A stretch of 13,151 nucleotides of DNA, taken from contig JAJRUY010000240.1 of the NCBI GenBank assembly GCA_024277555.1, forward strand, positions 1 to 13,151, read 5' to 3'. This DNA is from Gammaproteobacteria bacterium. Lineage in GTDB: Bacteria > Pseudomonadota > Gammaproteobacteria > Chromatiales > Chromatiaceae. Positions 1 through 7,021 of the stretch are shown in pieces. Position numbers and translations under genes: made by a program. Within the stretch, counting starts at the first letter, position 1. Every line of letters starts with the position of its first letter. The notes under the pieces are model-generated. The model saw only the letters and a program-made list of their open reading frames with translations, had not been told where the DNA came from and did no database searches.

Positions 1-69
1 GTCGATTTTGGTTCTGGCTATACCTATCCGCTGCTGATTGAAAAAGCCACGGTTACAAAAGAAAAGTAA
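1..69 (+). CDS. C-terminal end of an unidentified protein (partial)
   Basis: An open frame runs from the first base of the window to a TAA at 67-69 and encodes the last 22 residues of a protein, ending in a lysine-rich tail (ATVTKEK). The reading frame is inferred only from its being open up to a stop that is followed directly by a non-coding repeat. The fragment is too short to assign a family. It is followed by a dispersed repeat and then the converging 3' end of the manC-type gene. Confidence 0.45.
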   Translation, partial: VDFGSGYTYPLLIEKATVTKEK

Positions 70-70
70 A

Positions 71-186
71 GGGTACCCTAAACTAATTGTCATTCCGGCG
101 TATGCCGGAATCCATAAGCGTTTAAATTACATGGACTATGGATTTCGTCAGAGTGACGAAAACTGGATTAGTTCGAGGTCTTAAAA
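71..186. repeat. Dispersed palindromic repeat, copy 1
   Basis: The segment contains the hairpin CATTCCGGCG-TATGCCGGAATCC near its left end (91-112), a second hairpin-like block TTTCGTCAGAGTGACGAAA (133-151), and the end sequence TTCGAGGT (172-179). The same order of blocks occurs in copy 2 at 4363-4480 (hairpin, TGGACT, GAGTGACGAAA, TTCGAGGT). Repeats of this CCGGAAT type are scattered in intergenic DNA of many proteobacteria and are non-coding. It fills the space between two convergent genes. Confidence 0.75.
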
Positions 187-212
187 TTGAAGGGCGCCTT
201 ATTTGGCGCTCT
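181..212 (-). terminator. Probable intrinsic terminator of the minus-strand operon
   Basis: At 191-212 the 8-bp stem AGGGCGCC / GGCGCTCT (one G-U pair) surrounds a 6-nt loop that contains the TAA stop of the manC-type gene. Read on the minus strand, the stem is followed by TTCAATTTTAA, a modest U-rich tail. The position at the end of a long co-directional gene series supports a terminator, though the tail is weak. Confidence 0.45.
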
Positions 213-1632
213 TCTGGCGCCCGTAAACATCATCCAGCCGCTCGATGTCGTCTTCACCAAGATAGCTTCCTGACTGTACCTCGATGATTTCCAGGGGTAT
301 TTTTCCGGGGTTTTCCAGCCGGTGCAGCTCCCCGATGGGGATGTAGGTGGACTGATTTTCCGACAGGATGAAAGTCTTGTCGCCGCAGGTAACCCTGGCT
401 GTGCCTTTCACCACGACCCAGTGTTCCGCCCGGTGATGGTGCATTTGCAGGGACAGGCTGGCGCCGGGGTTTACGCTGATGCGCTTCACCTGGTAGCGCT
501 CTGCCCGGTCGATGCCCTGGTAGTTGCCCCAGGGGCGGTGCACCAGGGCGTGGATGTTGATTTCCTGCCGCTGTTCTGCGCTGAGCTGGTTCACCAGATC
601 CTTCACCTTCTGGACTTTGTCTTTGTGGATGACCAGTATCGCGTCAGGGGTGTCGATGACCATGATGTCCTCGACGCCGACGGCGGCCAGCAAGCGGTTG
701 TCGGAGCGGAGGTAACAGCCTTTTGCATCCCGGGTGAGTACGTCGCCGATGAGGACGTTTTCCTCTGCATCCTTGTCGCCGATCTCCCACAGGGCAGACC
801 AGGAACCCACGTCGCTCCAGCCCGCGTTCAGAGGGATTACGACGCCGTTATCGGTATGTTCCATGACTGCATAGTCAATGGAGTCGGAGGGACAGGCGTT
901 GAAACTCTCTTTTTCCAGACGGATAAAATCCGTATCCGCAACCGCTTGCTCCCAGGCCTGCCTGCTCGCATGCAGGATATCGGGGGCGAACTGTTCCAGC
1001 GCATCCAGGTAACGGGATGCCTGAAAGATGAACATGCCGCTGTTCCAGAAATAATCACCGGAACCGAGATAGCGTTCGGCGGTGGCCCGGTTCGGTTTTT
1101 CCACAAATTGGCTGATCCGCATGGCATCTGACTGCTCATCCAGCTTGTTGCCGCCCTGGATGTAACCATATCCGGTTTCCGGTGCCGTGGGCACGATGCC
1201 GAATGTCACCAAATGCCCTTTCCTTGCAAGCTGTTCGGCTTCGGCAAGTGCTGCATGAAACCCGGCAATGTCTTTGATCACATGATCTGCTGGCAACACC
1301 AGCAGCACGGGGTCATCATCAGTGGAGGTCTTTTGCAGCACATGAAAAGCAGCTGCGGCGACGGCCGGGGCGGTGTTCCTGCCCATGGGTTCCAGAATAA
1401 TGGCCGGATTGCTCGTGGCGTCGGTTTGTAGCTGGTGGGCGACAAAAAACCGGTGTTCTTCGTTGCAGACGACAACCGGGTCTTCTATCCCTGCATAAGT
1501 TTTCAGGCGGTTGCAGGTTTCCTGCAGCATGCTGTGTTCAGACAGCAATGGCCAGAACTGTTTGGGGTGGGTCTTGCGGGATACCGGCCACAATCTTGTG
1601 CCCGAGCCACCGGAGAGAATAACGGGGATCAT
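199..1632 (-). CDS. manC: Mannose-1-phosphate guanylyltransferase / mannose-6-phosphate isomerase (bifunctional)
   Basis: This cytosolic enzyme makes GDP-mannose: the N-terminal domain joins mannose-1-phosphate with GTP, and the C-terminal cupin interconverts fructose-6-P and mannose-6-P. The nucleotidyltransferase signature GGSGTRLWP followed by SRKTHPKQF lies at residues 8-27, and FVEKP is in mid-domain. The metal-binding isomerase motif QMHHHRAEHW lies at 396-405. The length (477 aa) is normal for the AlgA/XanB/CpsB type II isomerase family. I start at the ATG at 1632. The frame extends five codons further to a TTG at 1647, but that has no ribosome site, whereas GGAA precedes the ATG. The product feeds mannose, and possibly GDP-fucose or GDP-rhamnose branches, into the glycan built by the neighbouring genes. 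It is the last gene of the minus-strand series, 60 bp after its predecessor. Confidence 0.95.
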   Translation of the reverse strand: MIPVILSGGSGTRLWPVSRKTHPKQFWPLLSEHSMLQETCNRLKTYAGIEDPVVVCNEEHRFFVAHQLQTDATSNPAIILEPMGRNTAPAVAAAAFHVLQKTSTDDDPVLLVLPADHVIKDIAGFHAALAEAEQLARKGHLVTFGIVPTAPETGYGYIQGGNKLDEQSDAMRISQFVEKPNRATAERYLGSGDYFWNSGMFIFQASRYLDALEQFAPDILHASRQAWEQAVADTDFIRLEKESFNACPSDSIDYAVMEHTDNGVVIPLNAGWSDVGSWSALWEIGDKDAEENVLIGDVLTRDAKGCYLRSDNRLLAAVGVEDIMVIDTPDAILVIHKDKVQKVKDLVNQLSAEQRQEINIHALVHRPWGNYQGIDRAERYQVKRISVNPGASLSLQMHHHRAEHWVVVKGTARVTCGDKTFILSENQSTYIPIGELHRLENPGKIPLEIIEVQSGSYLGEDDIERLDDVYGRQKSAK

Positions 1633-1672
1633 TGCGCGATGTTCCAAGAGTTTGGTTTGGCGGAGTTTTTTA

Positions 1673-1681
1673 ACTATACCA
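1673..1681 (-). promoter_or_regulatory. Possible extended -10 promoter element for manC
   Basis: On the minus strand the 60-bp gap before the manC-type gene reads TGGTATAGT, matching an extended -10 (TGnTATAAT) with one substitution. No good -35 lies 17 bp upstream. It could give manC some expression independent of the upstream membrane genes. This is weak evidence from a single motif. Confidence 0.25.
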
Positions 1682-1692
1682 CAGGGCGGAAA

Positions 1693-2874
1693 TCAAGGAG
1701 GTGTATGCGATCCCCCGTCCTCCCGGATCTTGTACAGGGCGCCCAGAGGATCCAGATACACAGGGATAACGGGCAGGCGGGCATCCCCCCAGCGCAGGGT
1801 TTGGCTGTGCTGGTCGAATTCGAGTCCGGAGATGGGGTGCAGGATGAGAATATATCCCCCTTTCTTTTCGTACGCCAGCTTTGGGTAGCTGCCTTGGTTG
1901 AAGACATTGTGCGGCGCCAGCCACCAGGGTGTTTTTGCCCGGAAGTAATCGGTTTTTTTGCCCAGCACATAAACAAACTGGGGGCTGGCGGGCAGTATCT
2001 GTTTTTTCAGGTGCTGAAAATACCGGTAGTAATCTGCATCCAGCCCGGATTCGTACTTTTCCGCCAATGACTTTCCGGCATAGACATTGTGGGTGAGCTG
2101 CAGTTGCTGAAGCAGGTTGAACAGCCAGCGGGCATCCAGCAACATCCAGCCAAGCAGCACTACAGCAGCGATTTTCCTGGCGTTGACGGGGTGCTTCTTC
2201 CAGTGCATCAGCAGGCTGTAGAGCAGCAGGCTGAGGAGAACCCAGGCACCCACCACAAGGGTAGCAGGCAGGCGGCCATTGGCGGCGCCACCATAGATGA
2301 AGTTGATGGAATGCTGAGACCATACTTCAAATTCCAGCCAGTCGGAAACAATACTTAGCCAGCTTTGTTCGAGGGTACCCGGGAAAAATTCCAGTCCCTG
2401 CAAGCTCCAGGACTGGGAGCTGTTTTCCGTAAAGATAAATCCGTATTCAGAAATATGTCCGCCCCATTGTCTGTGACGCTTCAGATCCAGGTGATCCAGC
2501 ACGTTTTCTTCCAGCGCCATGGTAAAAATCTCGCCGGTTTTGGCAGAACGCCAGAAGAACAGGGGTAGATCGTCTGCCAGCATTGCCGGAGTCAGCTGGA
2601 ATTGCAGATAGCGGAACCGATCGCTGTTTTCCAGACCCTGAAGGTTGCTGATGATGGCCTTGCCGTTGGTGTATTGATTAATGATCAATATTCCCTGTTT
2701 TTGTTCCCCCCCGCCTTTCATGAAGCGAAAGGATTCGATGGCGACAGGAGTGGACTTCCCGGTAATTTCCTTTGCAGGTGTTTGTAAATTCAGGAATGCC
2801 GTAAGTGCGCCGCCAAGCAGCAAGGCCGCCAGCAGCAAGGCGCTGAACATCGGCAGACGCAGGAGCCATTTCAT
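1693..2874 (-). CDS. Membrane-anchored protein of unknown function, coupled to the GT-C-like protein
   Basis: I do not recognise a family. The 393-residue product begins with an N-terminal membrane segment (about residues 7-25, MFSALLLAALLLGGALTAF). A soluble region of about 175 residues follows, then two membrane segments (about 202-225 and 234-253) joined by a basic loop (KKHPVNARK), and a C-terminal soluble domain of about 140 residues. The positive-inside rule puts both soluble domains in the periplasm (inference). The start ATG at 2874 overlaps the stop of the upstream gene (ATGA), and GGAGG stands 10 nt ahead of it; the frame is open further upstream, but that stretch lies inside the neighbouring gene. 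The 4-bp overlap implies translational coupling and a joint role with the polytopic protein, perhaps in a periplasmic glycan step. Confidence 0.8.
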   Translation of the reverse strand: MKWLLRLPMFSALLLAALLLGGALTAFLNLQTPAKEITGKSTPVAIESFRFMKGGGEQKQGILIINQYTNGKAIISNLQGLENSDRFRYLQFQLTPAMLADDLPLFFWRSAKTGEIFTMALEENVLDHLDLKRHRQWGGHISEYGFIFTENSSQSWSLQGLEFFPGTLEQSWLSIVSDWLEFEVWSQHSINFIYGGAANGRLPATLVVGAWVLLSLLLYSLLMHWKKHPVNARKIAAVVLLGWMLLDARWLFNLLQQLQLTHNVYAGKSLAEKYESGLDADYYRYFQHLKKQILPASPQFVYVLGKKTDYFRAKTPWWLAPHNVFNQGSYPKLAYEKKGGYILILHPISGLEFDQHSQTLRWGDARLPVIPVYLDPLGALYKIREDGGSHTPP

Positions 2875-4283
2875 CTTTTCTCGACCTCCCGCGGCTGGGC
2901 TGGCTGGTGAAACACGGCTTGCCAGTTGAGCAGCAATACAAAGATCAGTGCGGGCAATACCTGCAACAGCAAGCGACCAAATGCGGTGCTGTCCTTGACC
3001 CATTCACCTTCTGCCGACAGAAAAAACACGGTAGCAATGATGGTCGTCAGCAACAATATGAAAGACAGCGCAGAATGCCTGGCGCGCTGCTTCCCATGCA
3101 CCAGCACCAGCAGCAGCGAGGCGAAAAGGTAGAAATACAGAAGATTCCAGCTGCTGTTGGAAAAAAGGTTGTTGATGACGGCAAAAGAAACATCCTGGGG
3201 CTGCAATGTGATTGCACCCAGCCGGGGAAGATAAAAGGCGCCGTCTGCGTATCCGATCTGTCCCAGCCACGGCAGGTTCAGCAGGCTGTAGCCGCTGAAG
3301 ATGGCAAGTGCTGCGGTAGCGGCCATGGCCAGAAGCAGCTTCCATGACAATACCTGCATGATGGCAAACAGCAGCCCCATCATCAGCCAGAGGCTGCCTT
3401 CCCGTTTGATGAATGCGCCCAGGCCAAGAAACAGCAATCCCGTTAGCAATTGTGTCCTGTCCTGTGACTGCGACCATTGCAGCAGGGCGACAAAGCCCAG
3501 ACCGGCAAAGCCGCCCAGCCACAGGTCAGCGTATCCGGGCAGAGCCAGATGGGCGTTCAGCAAGGGGATGGAAACCAGTAGGTAAACCCCGGCAATGGCC
3601 AGCAAGGCAGGCCAGCCCAGTGACCTGCCTTGCCCGTATAGCGCCAGGATGAGGGCGATACCCGCGAGCAGCCCGGGAAATACCGCCACAGCATCGTTCC
3701 ATTGTCCCTGCAGCATGACCGGCCACAACTGAATCAGGGAAACAATAAGTGGATAACCATGGGCAGGGATGGTGTAGATGCCTGGATTCGAGGTGTTCAG
3801 CCAGGCTTCTGCGCCAATGAATGGAGACAAATCCTGATTCAGGAACCAGATCTTTGCCCGGTAGGTCCAGGTGGTCCAGGCATCCCATGGAAGCAGGGGG
3901 CGGTTATATGCATCGTAAGCAGCAACGGCCAGGTGAGCTGTAGTGAGTGCTAGCAACAACAGCAGCAGCCACTTGTCCTGTCTCTTGATCACTGGTGCTT
4001 TGACAGGAATCGCCAGCCATCCATTGCGATACTTCTGCCAGCTCAAAAACAAGCCCAGCGCAGACAGAGCCAGGAGCAGGCCTGTGACCATGGTGGCAGA
4101 TAGATGCCCAAAAATGGCATACACGCAATAGATTGCTGCCGAGCAAATGAAATATCCCAGAAAGAAGCCGTAACCCACTGCCCTGGGCAGATTGACCTGC
4201 TGTCGTTGCGCAGAGAAGGATTCCAGCCAAACCAGCCATATCGTGCCTGTGATCCAGGGAAGCAGGTAGGCGAGTATCAGCAC
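2871..4283 (-). CDS. Polytopic membrane protein, probable GT-C-type glycosyltransferase
   Basis: The 470-residue product is almost entirely hydrophobic, with roughly ten or more membrane segments. After the first three or four there is a loop with WDAWTTWTYRAKIWF (about 133-147), an aromatic/acidic motif of the kind found in the first large periplasmic loop of GT-C or ArnT-like enzymes that use polyprenyl-phosphate sugars. The specific substrate cannot be read from the sequence. The start is GTG at 4283, with GAGGAA about 10 nt upstream and an in-frame stop just before it. It overlaps the next gene by 4 bp. The nearby GT2/DUF2304 pair could supply a polyprenyl-phosphate sugar donor, which fits a GT-C acceptor step. 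It could instead be a non-catalytic membrane protein of the same fold. Confidence 0.75.
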   Translation of the reverse strand: MLILAYLLPWITGTIWLVWLESFSAQRQQVNLPRAVGYGFFLGYFICSAAIYCVYAIFGHLSATMVTGLLLALSALGLFLSWQKYRNGWLAIPVKAPVIKRQDKWLLLLLLALTTAHLAVAAYDAYNRPLLPWDAWTTWTYRAKIWFLNQDLSPFIGAEAWLNTSNPGIYTIPAHGYPLIVSLIQLWPVMLQGQWNDAVAVFPGLLAGIALILALYGQGRSLGWPALLAIAGVYLLVSIPLLNAHLALPGYADLWLGGFAGLGFVALLQWSQSQDRTQLLTGLLFLGLGAFIKREGSLWLMMGLLFAIMQVLSWKLLLAMAATAALAIFSGYSLLNLPWLGQIGYADGAFYLPRLGAITLQPQDVSFAVINNLFSNSSWNLLYFYLFASLLLVLVHGKQRARHSALSFILLLTTIIATVFFLSAEGEWVKDSTAFGRLLLQVLPALIFVLLLNWQAVFHQPAQPREVEKR

Positions 4284-4362
4284 AGGGCACTATTTCCTCA
4301 GAAGGGTGGTATTGCACCTGAATTTATGGATTCAGGACTGTAGTAAATGGCACTTACTTAAT

Positions 4363-4480
4363 GGTGCCTCGAATAATTGTAATACCGGCGCAGGCCGGTA
4401 TCCACAACCTGTTGATTTATCTGGACTCTGGCTTTCGCCGGAGTGACGAAATCTGTATTTTTCGAGGTGCCCTTAAACTA
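4363..4480. repeat. Dispersed palindromic repeat, copy 2
   Basis: This has the same architecture as copy 1 at 71-186: a hairpin ATACCGGCG-CAGGCCGGTAT (4382-4401), then TGGACTCTGGCTTTCGCC, then GAGTGACGAAA, then TTCGAGGTGCCC. The ends GGTGCCTCGAA (4363-4373) and TTCGAGGTGCC (4461-4471) are imperfect inverted repeats of each other, so the unit resembles a miniature inverted-repeat element of about 110 bp. Confidence 0.75.
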
Positions 4481-4488
4481 AAAACAGC

Positions 4489-4567
4489 CGTCATCCCGGC
4501 GCATGCCGGGGTCCATGGTGGTCAATTGCCCCTGGCTTTCTGGATTCCGGCATGCTCCGGAATGACG
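4489..4567. repeat. Dispersed palindromic repeat, copy 3 (variant)
   Basis: The unit opens with CGTCATCCCGGCGCATGCCGGGG and closes with TTCCGGCATGCTCCGGAATGACG, so its two outer hairpins are related and inverted. It is the shorter relative of copies 1 and 2, sharing the GTCATNCCGGCG core but not the GAGTGACGAAA/TTCGAGGT block. It is non-coding. Confidence 0.7.
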
Positions 4568-4612
4568 ATTTTTTATAAATCCCCTTAAGTTAAGTGCCAT
4601 TCAGGACTGTAG

Positions 4613-4975
4613 TCAGTTGCTTTTCTTGTCGCTGGTGATTGCATCTTCCAGACGCTTCTCCAGTATTGCCACTCGTTGCACCAGACGGGTAAGTTTCACT
4701 TCATTTCTGGAACGCTCGATATCCATCACCAGAATCTTCACTACCATGGCCACCAAGCCCAGCAGCAGAGGAATAACCGGCGGATAGCTGATGCCCAGAG
4801 TGCGGCCTATCCAGTCCGCGATTTGCGGGAAAACCCCCAGAATCGCCATCACCATCGCCACGGGAATCCACCACAAGGCGTAGCGGGTGTGCAGATGATC
4901 CCGCCGGACCAGATAGAAAATCAGCCCCGCAGTCAGCAGGCCAATGGTGGCGGAAATCCAATTGATGTGCGACAT
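4613..4975 (-). CDS. DUF2304-type small membrane protein
   Basis: The 120-residue protein has three hydrophobic segments (about 8-23, 34-49 and 64-84), with a short basic loop between the first two (VRRDHLHTRYALWW). It ends in a charged, probably coiled-coil tail (VQRVAILEKRLEDA). This size and the RYALWW-type motif fit the DUF2304 family (from memory), whose members commonly sit beside GT2 enzymes of the dolichyl/polyprenyl-phosphate mannose synthase class, as here. A likely role is a membrane partner or anchor for the short GT2 enzyme encoded 69 bp upstream. The biochemical function is not established. The stop codon abuts the repeat island, so the 3' end of the transcript was altered by that insertion. 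Confidence 0.8.
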   Translation of the reverse strand: MSHINWISATIGLLTAGLIFYLVRRDHLHTRYALWWIPVAMVMAILGVFPQIADWIGRTLGISYPPVIPLLLGLVAMVVKILVMDIERSRNEVKLTRLVQRVAILEKRLEDAITSDKKSN

Positions 4976-5044
4976 GATTTGACCAAGGCTTCTTGGGTGA
5001 CAGTTTGCGCAATTTTAACAACTTGTAGGGTTCTCTGTTGCGAA

Positions 5045-5722
5045 CTATTTCCGGCCACGCTTGCTCAATCCCAGGATACTGGCCTGCACCATATAATAAG
5101 CAACCATCAGCCAGGAGCTGTACACGCGGGAGCGCCCCGAAGCCCGTGGGCACATTCCGACCTGAATTTCTGTGATGGTCAGGGTGTTTCTCTTGAGATG
5201 GGTGAGTACGCCGATATCCTGGTATTCAAGCAGTGTTGCCTCCCTTCCGGCCAGCAGCCGTATCGCGGGTGCATTGTAGGCGCGAAACCCCGAGGTAATG
5301 TCCTCCATGCGCAGGCCAGAAATCCATTTCAGAAATACCCAGGCAATTTTGCGCAGCCGGGAGCCGCGGCTGATGCACGCGCCGATACTGACATCGTAAA
5401 GACCGTTAAACACGGGTGAAAACAGTCTGGTAAGTTCTCTGGCTTCGTGCTGGCCATCGGCATCCATGGTAATGACAAACCGGTAATTTTGCTGTAACGC
5501 AAAGCGCATGCCCGCCTGCAAGGCGCCCCAGGCTCCAAGTTGCACTGCCAGGGTAAGCACCGTGGCGCCAGCTTCCTCGGCAACGGTGGCGGTGTTATCT
5601 GTGCTGGCGTCGTCAATTACCACCACCCGACAACCTGTAAGGTGAATTGCTTCCCTGATGACAGTCGAGACAGACAGGGCTTCATTGTGTGCCGGAATGA
5701 GTATGAGTACGGAACGGAACAT
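5045..5722 (-). CDS. GT2 family glycosyltransferase, polyprenyl-phosphate sugar synthase-like
   Basis: The 225-residue protein has the GT-A fold motifs of GT2: IPAHNE at 9-14, IDDASTDNT at 36-44, and the metal-binding DADGQH at 87-92, with GFRAYN in the acceptor half. It has no C-terminal membrane segments, so it resembles the catalytic core of dolichyl-phosphate mannose/glucose synthases, which transfer a sugar from a nucleotide to polyprenyl phosphate at the cytoplasmic face. The sugar cannot be deduced. The start ATG at 5722 has AGGAAG close upstream. The frame is open as far as 5923, but that would overlap the preceding gene by 170 bp, so the internal start is preferred. It is followed by the DUF2304 gene, a recurrent pairing, and preceded by the GT4 gene after 31 bp. 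Confidence 0.88.
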   Translation of the reverse strand: MFRSVLILIPAHNEALSVSTVIREAIHLTGCRVVVIDDASTDNTATVAEEAGATVLTLAVQLGAWGALQAGMRFALQQNYRFVITMDADGQHEARELTRLFSPVFNGLYDVSIGACISRGSRLRKIAWVFLKWISGLRMEDITSGFRAYNAPAIRLLAGREATLLEYQDIGVLTHLKRNTLTITEIQVGMCPRASGRSRVYSSWLMVAYYMVQASILGLSKRGRK

Positions 5723-5753
5723 GACTTCCTGGGGTATGGGTGTGGATACCGTG

Positions 5754-6902
5754 TTAACAAGGCATATGGAATGAAATTTCCTTATATAACTCAAAGACCT
5801 GCTTTTCAATCGTCTCGATTTTGAACATTGTATCAAAGCGTTTCCTGGCGCGCCTTCCCATTTCTGCGCATTCTGCTTCGTGGGTTGCCAGATACTGTAA
5901 GGCTGCAGCCAGTTCTGTTGCATTGCCTGCTGGTACCGTCATGCCGGTTTTTCCATCCTCGACCACCCAGCTCATGCCCGATCCAGCCACCTCGGTCACC
6001 ACTGCCGGTTTGCCGGCACGGGCGGCTTCCAGCAGCACCATGCCAAAAGCTTCGGTTCTTTCAATGGAAGGCAGGCACAGGCAATGGCAGCTTTGCAGTA
6101 GATGGGAAAGTATTTCATCTGATTGTTTTCCCAGGAGTTTTACTTTCTGCTCCAGGCCGTTGATGTGAACCAGCTGTTGCAGCTCTGTGTATATTTCTCC
6201 GTCGCCAATGAGATTTACCTGAATGGCGTCAACCCGTCCGGCGGCGTGAATCAGATACTCAAATCCCTTGTAGTAGGTCAGTCGCCCGACAGCCAATACC
6301 CGCAGAACATTCGCGTTCCAGGCATTTTCTTCCGTGCGGGATGGGATTTCCGGTTGATCTCTCATGCCAAGGGGAATGATCCGGCATTTGTCCTGCCAGT
6401 CAGCCAGGGGCAGACTGCTGGTTAAATAGGGAGGAGAGGTAGCAATAATCTGCCGGGATTGCTTCAGCAGGGATCGCTCCATGGGACGATAAAGCCGGTA
6501 AGCCAGCTTTACCCGCCAGTCCAGAGCCGATGACACCACGTCTGCATGCCAGTGTGCGACCCAGGGAATACTGTGGGCAGCCGCCACAGACATCACCCAA
6601 AATGCTGACGGATTGGGCATGTGCAGGTGAATGACATCTGGCCGGAACAGAGAGATTTGCTGTTTCAGCCGGGAGCGAAAGGCCGGACTCACTGGTGTAA
6701 AGAACAGGGTGCCGAAGCTGCCAACCCGGATGATTTCAACACCATTGTCCGTTTCTGAAATTGTAGTGCTGCCTCGATGGTTGTGCACCAGTACCCGCAC
6801 ATAGAGCCCGGATTCTGCCTGTGCCTGTACCAGTTCATGGAGAAAGGTCTCCATGCCTCCGTGAAAAGGGGGGTAGTATTTGCCGATGTGGAGGATTTTC
6901 AT
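5754..6902 (-). CDS. GT4 family glycosyltransferase
   Basis: The 382-residue protein has the GT-B fold layout of GT4 retaining glycosyltransferases. The N-terminus is MKILHIGKYYPPFHGGMET (the glycine-rich acceptor loop), VIHLHMPNP lies near residue 90, and AVGRLTYYKGFEYLI starts the nucleotide-sugar half. The donor-binding E-x7-E block with ERTEAFGMVLLEAA and GKPAVVTEVAGSG is at about 281-309. It probably adds a hexose, with mannose plausible given the adjacent GDP-mannose gene, to a lipid-linked intermediate in the cytoplasm. The specificity is not readable. The start at 6902 is the first available, because an in-frame TGA lies four codons upstream. It heads the minus-strand series and is divergent from the ABC transporter genes, with 119 bp between. 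Confidence 0.93.
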   Translation of the reverse strand: MKILHIGKYYPPFHGGMETFLHELVQAQAESGLYVRVLVHNHRGSTTISETDNGVEIIRVGSFGTLFFTPVSPAFRSRLKQQISLFRPDVIHLHMPNPSAFWVMSVAAAHSIPWVAHWHADVVSSALDWRVKLAYRLYRPMERSLLKQSRQIIATSPPYLTSSLPLADWQDKCRIIPLGMRDQPEIPSRTEENAWNANVLRVLAVGRLTYYKGFEYLIHAAGRVDAIQVNLIGDGEIYTELQQLVHINGLEQKVKLLGKQSDEILSHLLQSCHCLCLPSIERTEAFGMVLLEAARAGKPAVVTEVAGSGMSWVVEDGKTGMTVPAGNATELAAALQYLATHEAECAEMGRRARKRFDTMFKIETIEKQVFELYKEISFHMPC

Positions 6903-6954
6903 GGAGTGGAATCATAGCATCCTCCCATCGGAGGATCGGGCAAACCCCCACTCC
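6903..6954. promoter_or_regulatory. Nested inverted repeats in the divergent intergenic region
   Basis: A perfect 7-bp hairpin, ATCCTCC-catc-GGAGGAT (6919-6936), sits inside a second perfect 7-bp inverted repeat, GGAGTGG (6903-6909) and CCACTCC (6948-6954). The whole lies between the divergent GT4 and permease genes, immediately next to the GT4 start codon. It could be a regulator binding site or an mRNA leader structure that hides the GGAGG on the minus strand. No factor can be named. Confidence 0.4.
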
Positions 6955-7021
6955 GAGGAAGATTTTCAAATACCGAAGTGCTACTATCCCTGCCCGTGTC
7001 AGGAAGGCCCCGTATTTTCGA

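Larger units (their letters stand above)
4330..4613. mobile_element. MITE-like composite repeat island flanked by 15-bp direct repeats
   Basis: The sequence ATTCAGGACTGTAGT occurs perfectly at 4330-4344 and 4599-4613. Just inside are near-perfect inverted repeats: AATGGCACTTACTTAA at 4346-4361 against TTAAGTTAAGTGCCATT at 4585-4601 (one base difference in length). About 254 bp lie between, holding two dispersed repeat copies and no credible gene. This is the layout of a small non-autonomous insertion with target duplication, although 15 bp is long for a target duplication and the right inverted repeat overlaps the direct repeat by 3 bp. It sits between the DUF2304 and GT-C-like genes and its right flank touches the last base of the DUF2304 stop codon. 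Confidence 0.6.

Noticed and set aside
322..1131. Long plus-strand open frame (269 codons) opposite the manC-type gene.
   Set aside because: It is the antisense shadow of a clearly identified enzyme gene with normal motifs; no ribosome site or family match.
1705..2070. Plus-strand frame of 121 codons preceded by a perfect AAGGAGGT site.
   Set aside because: It lies wholly antisense to the 393-residue membrane protein gene, the spacing to the ATG is only 3 nt after GGAGG, the frame remains open far upstream, and the translated protein has no recognisable features. The site is the complement of the ACCTCCTTGA end of the real gene.
4346..4365. TGGCAC box resembling half of a sigma-54 promoter.
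   Set aside because: The matching -12 TTGCA half is missing at the required distance; the box is better explained as the terminal inverted repeat of the repeat island.
71..4567. Repeats considered as a CRISPR array.
   Set aside because: Only three copies in two locations, with internal palindromes and no regular unique spacers or cas genes.
5723..5923. N-terminal extension of the GT2 gene to 5923.
   Set aside because: The extra 67 residues would overlap the GT4 gene, and the GT2 fold begins directly at MFRSVLILIPAHNE with a good ribosome site.
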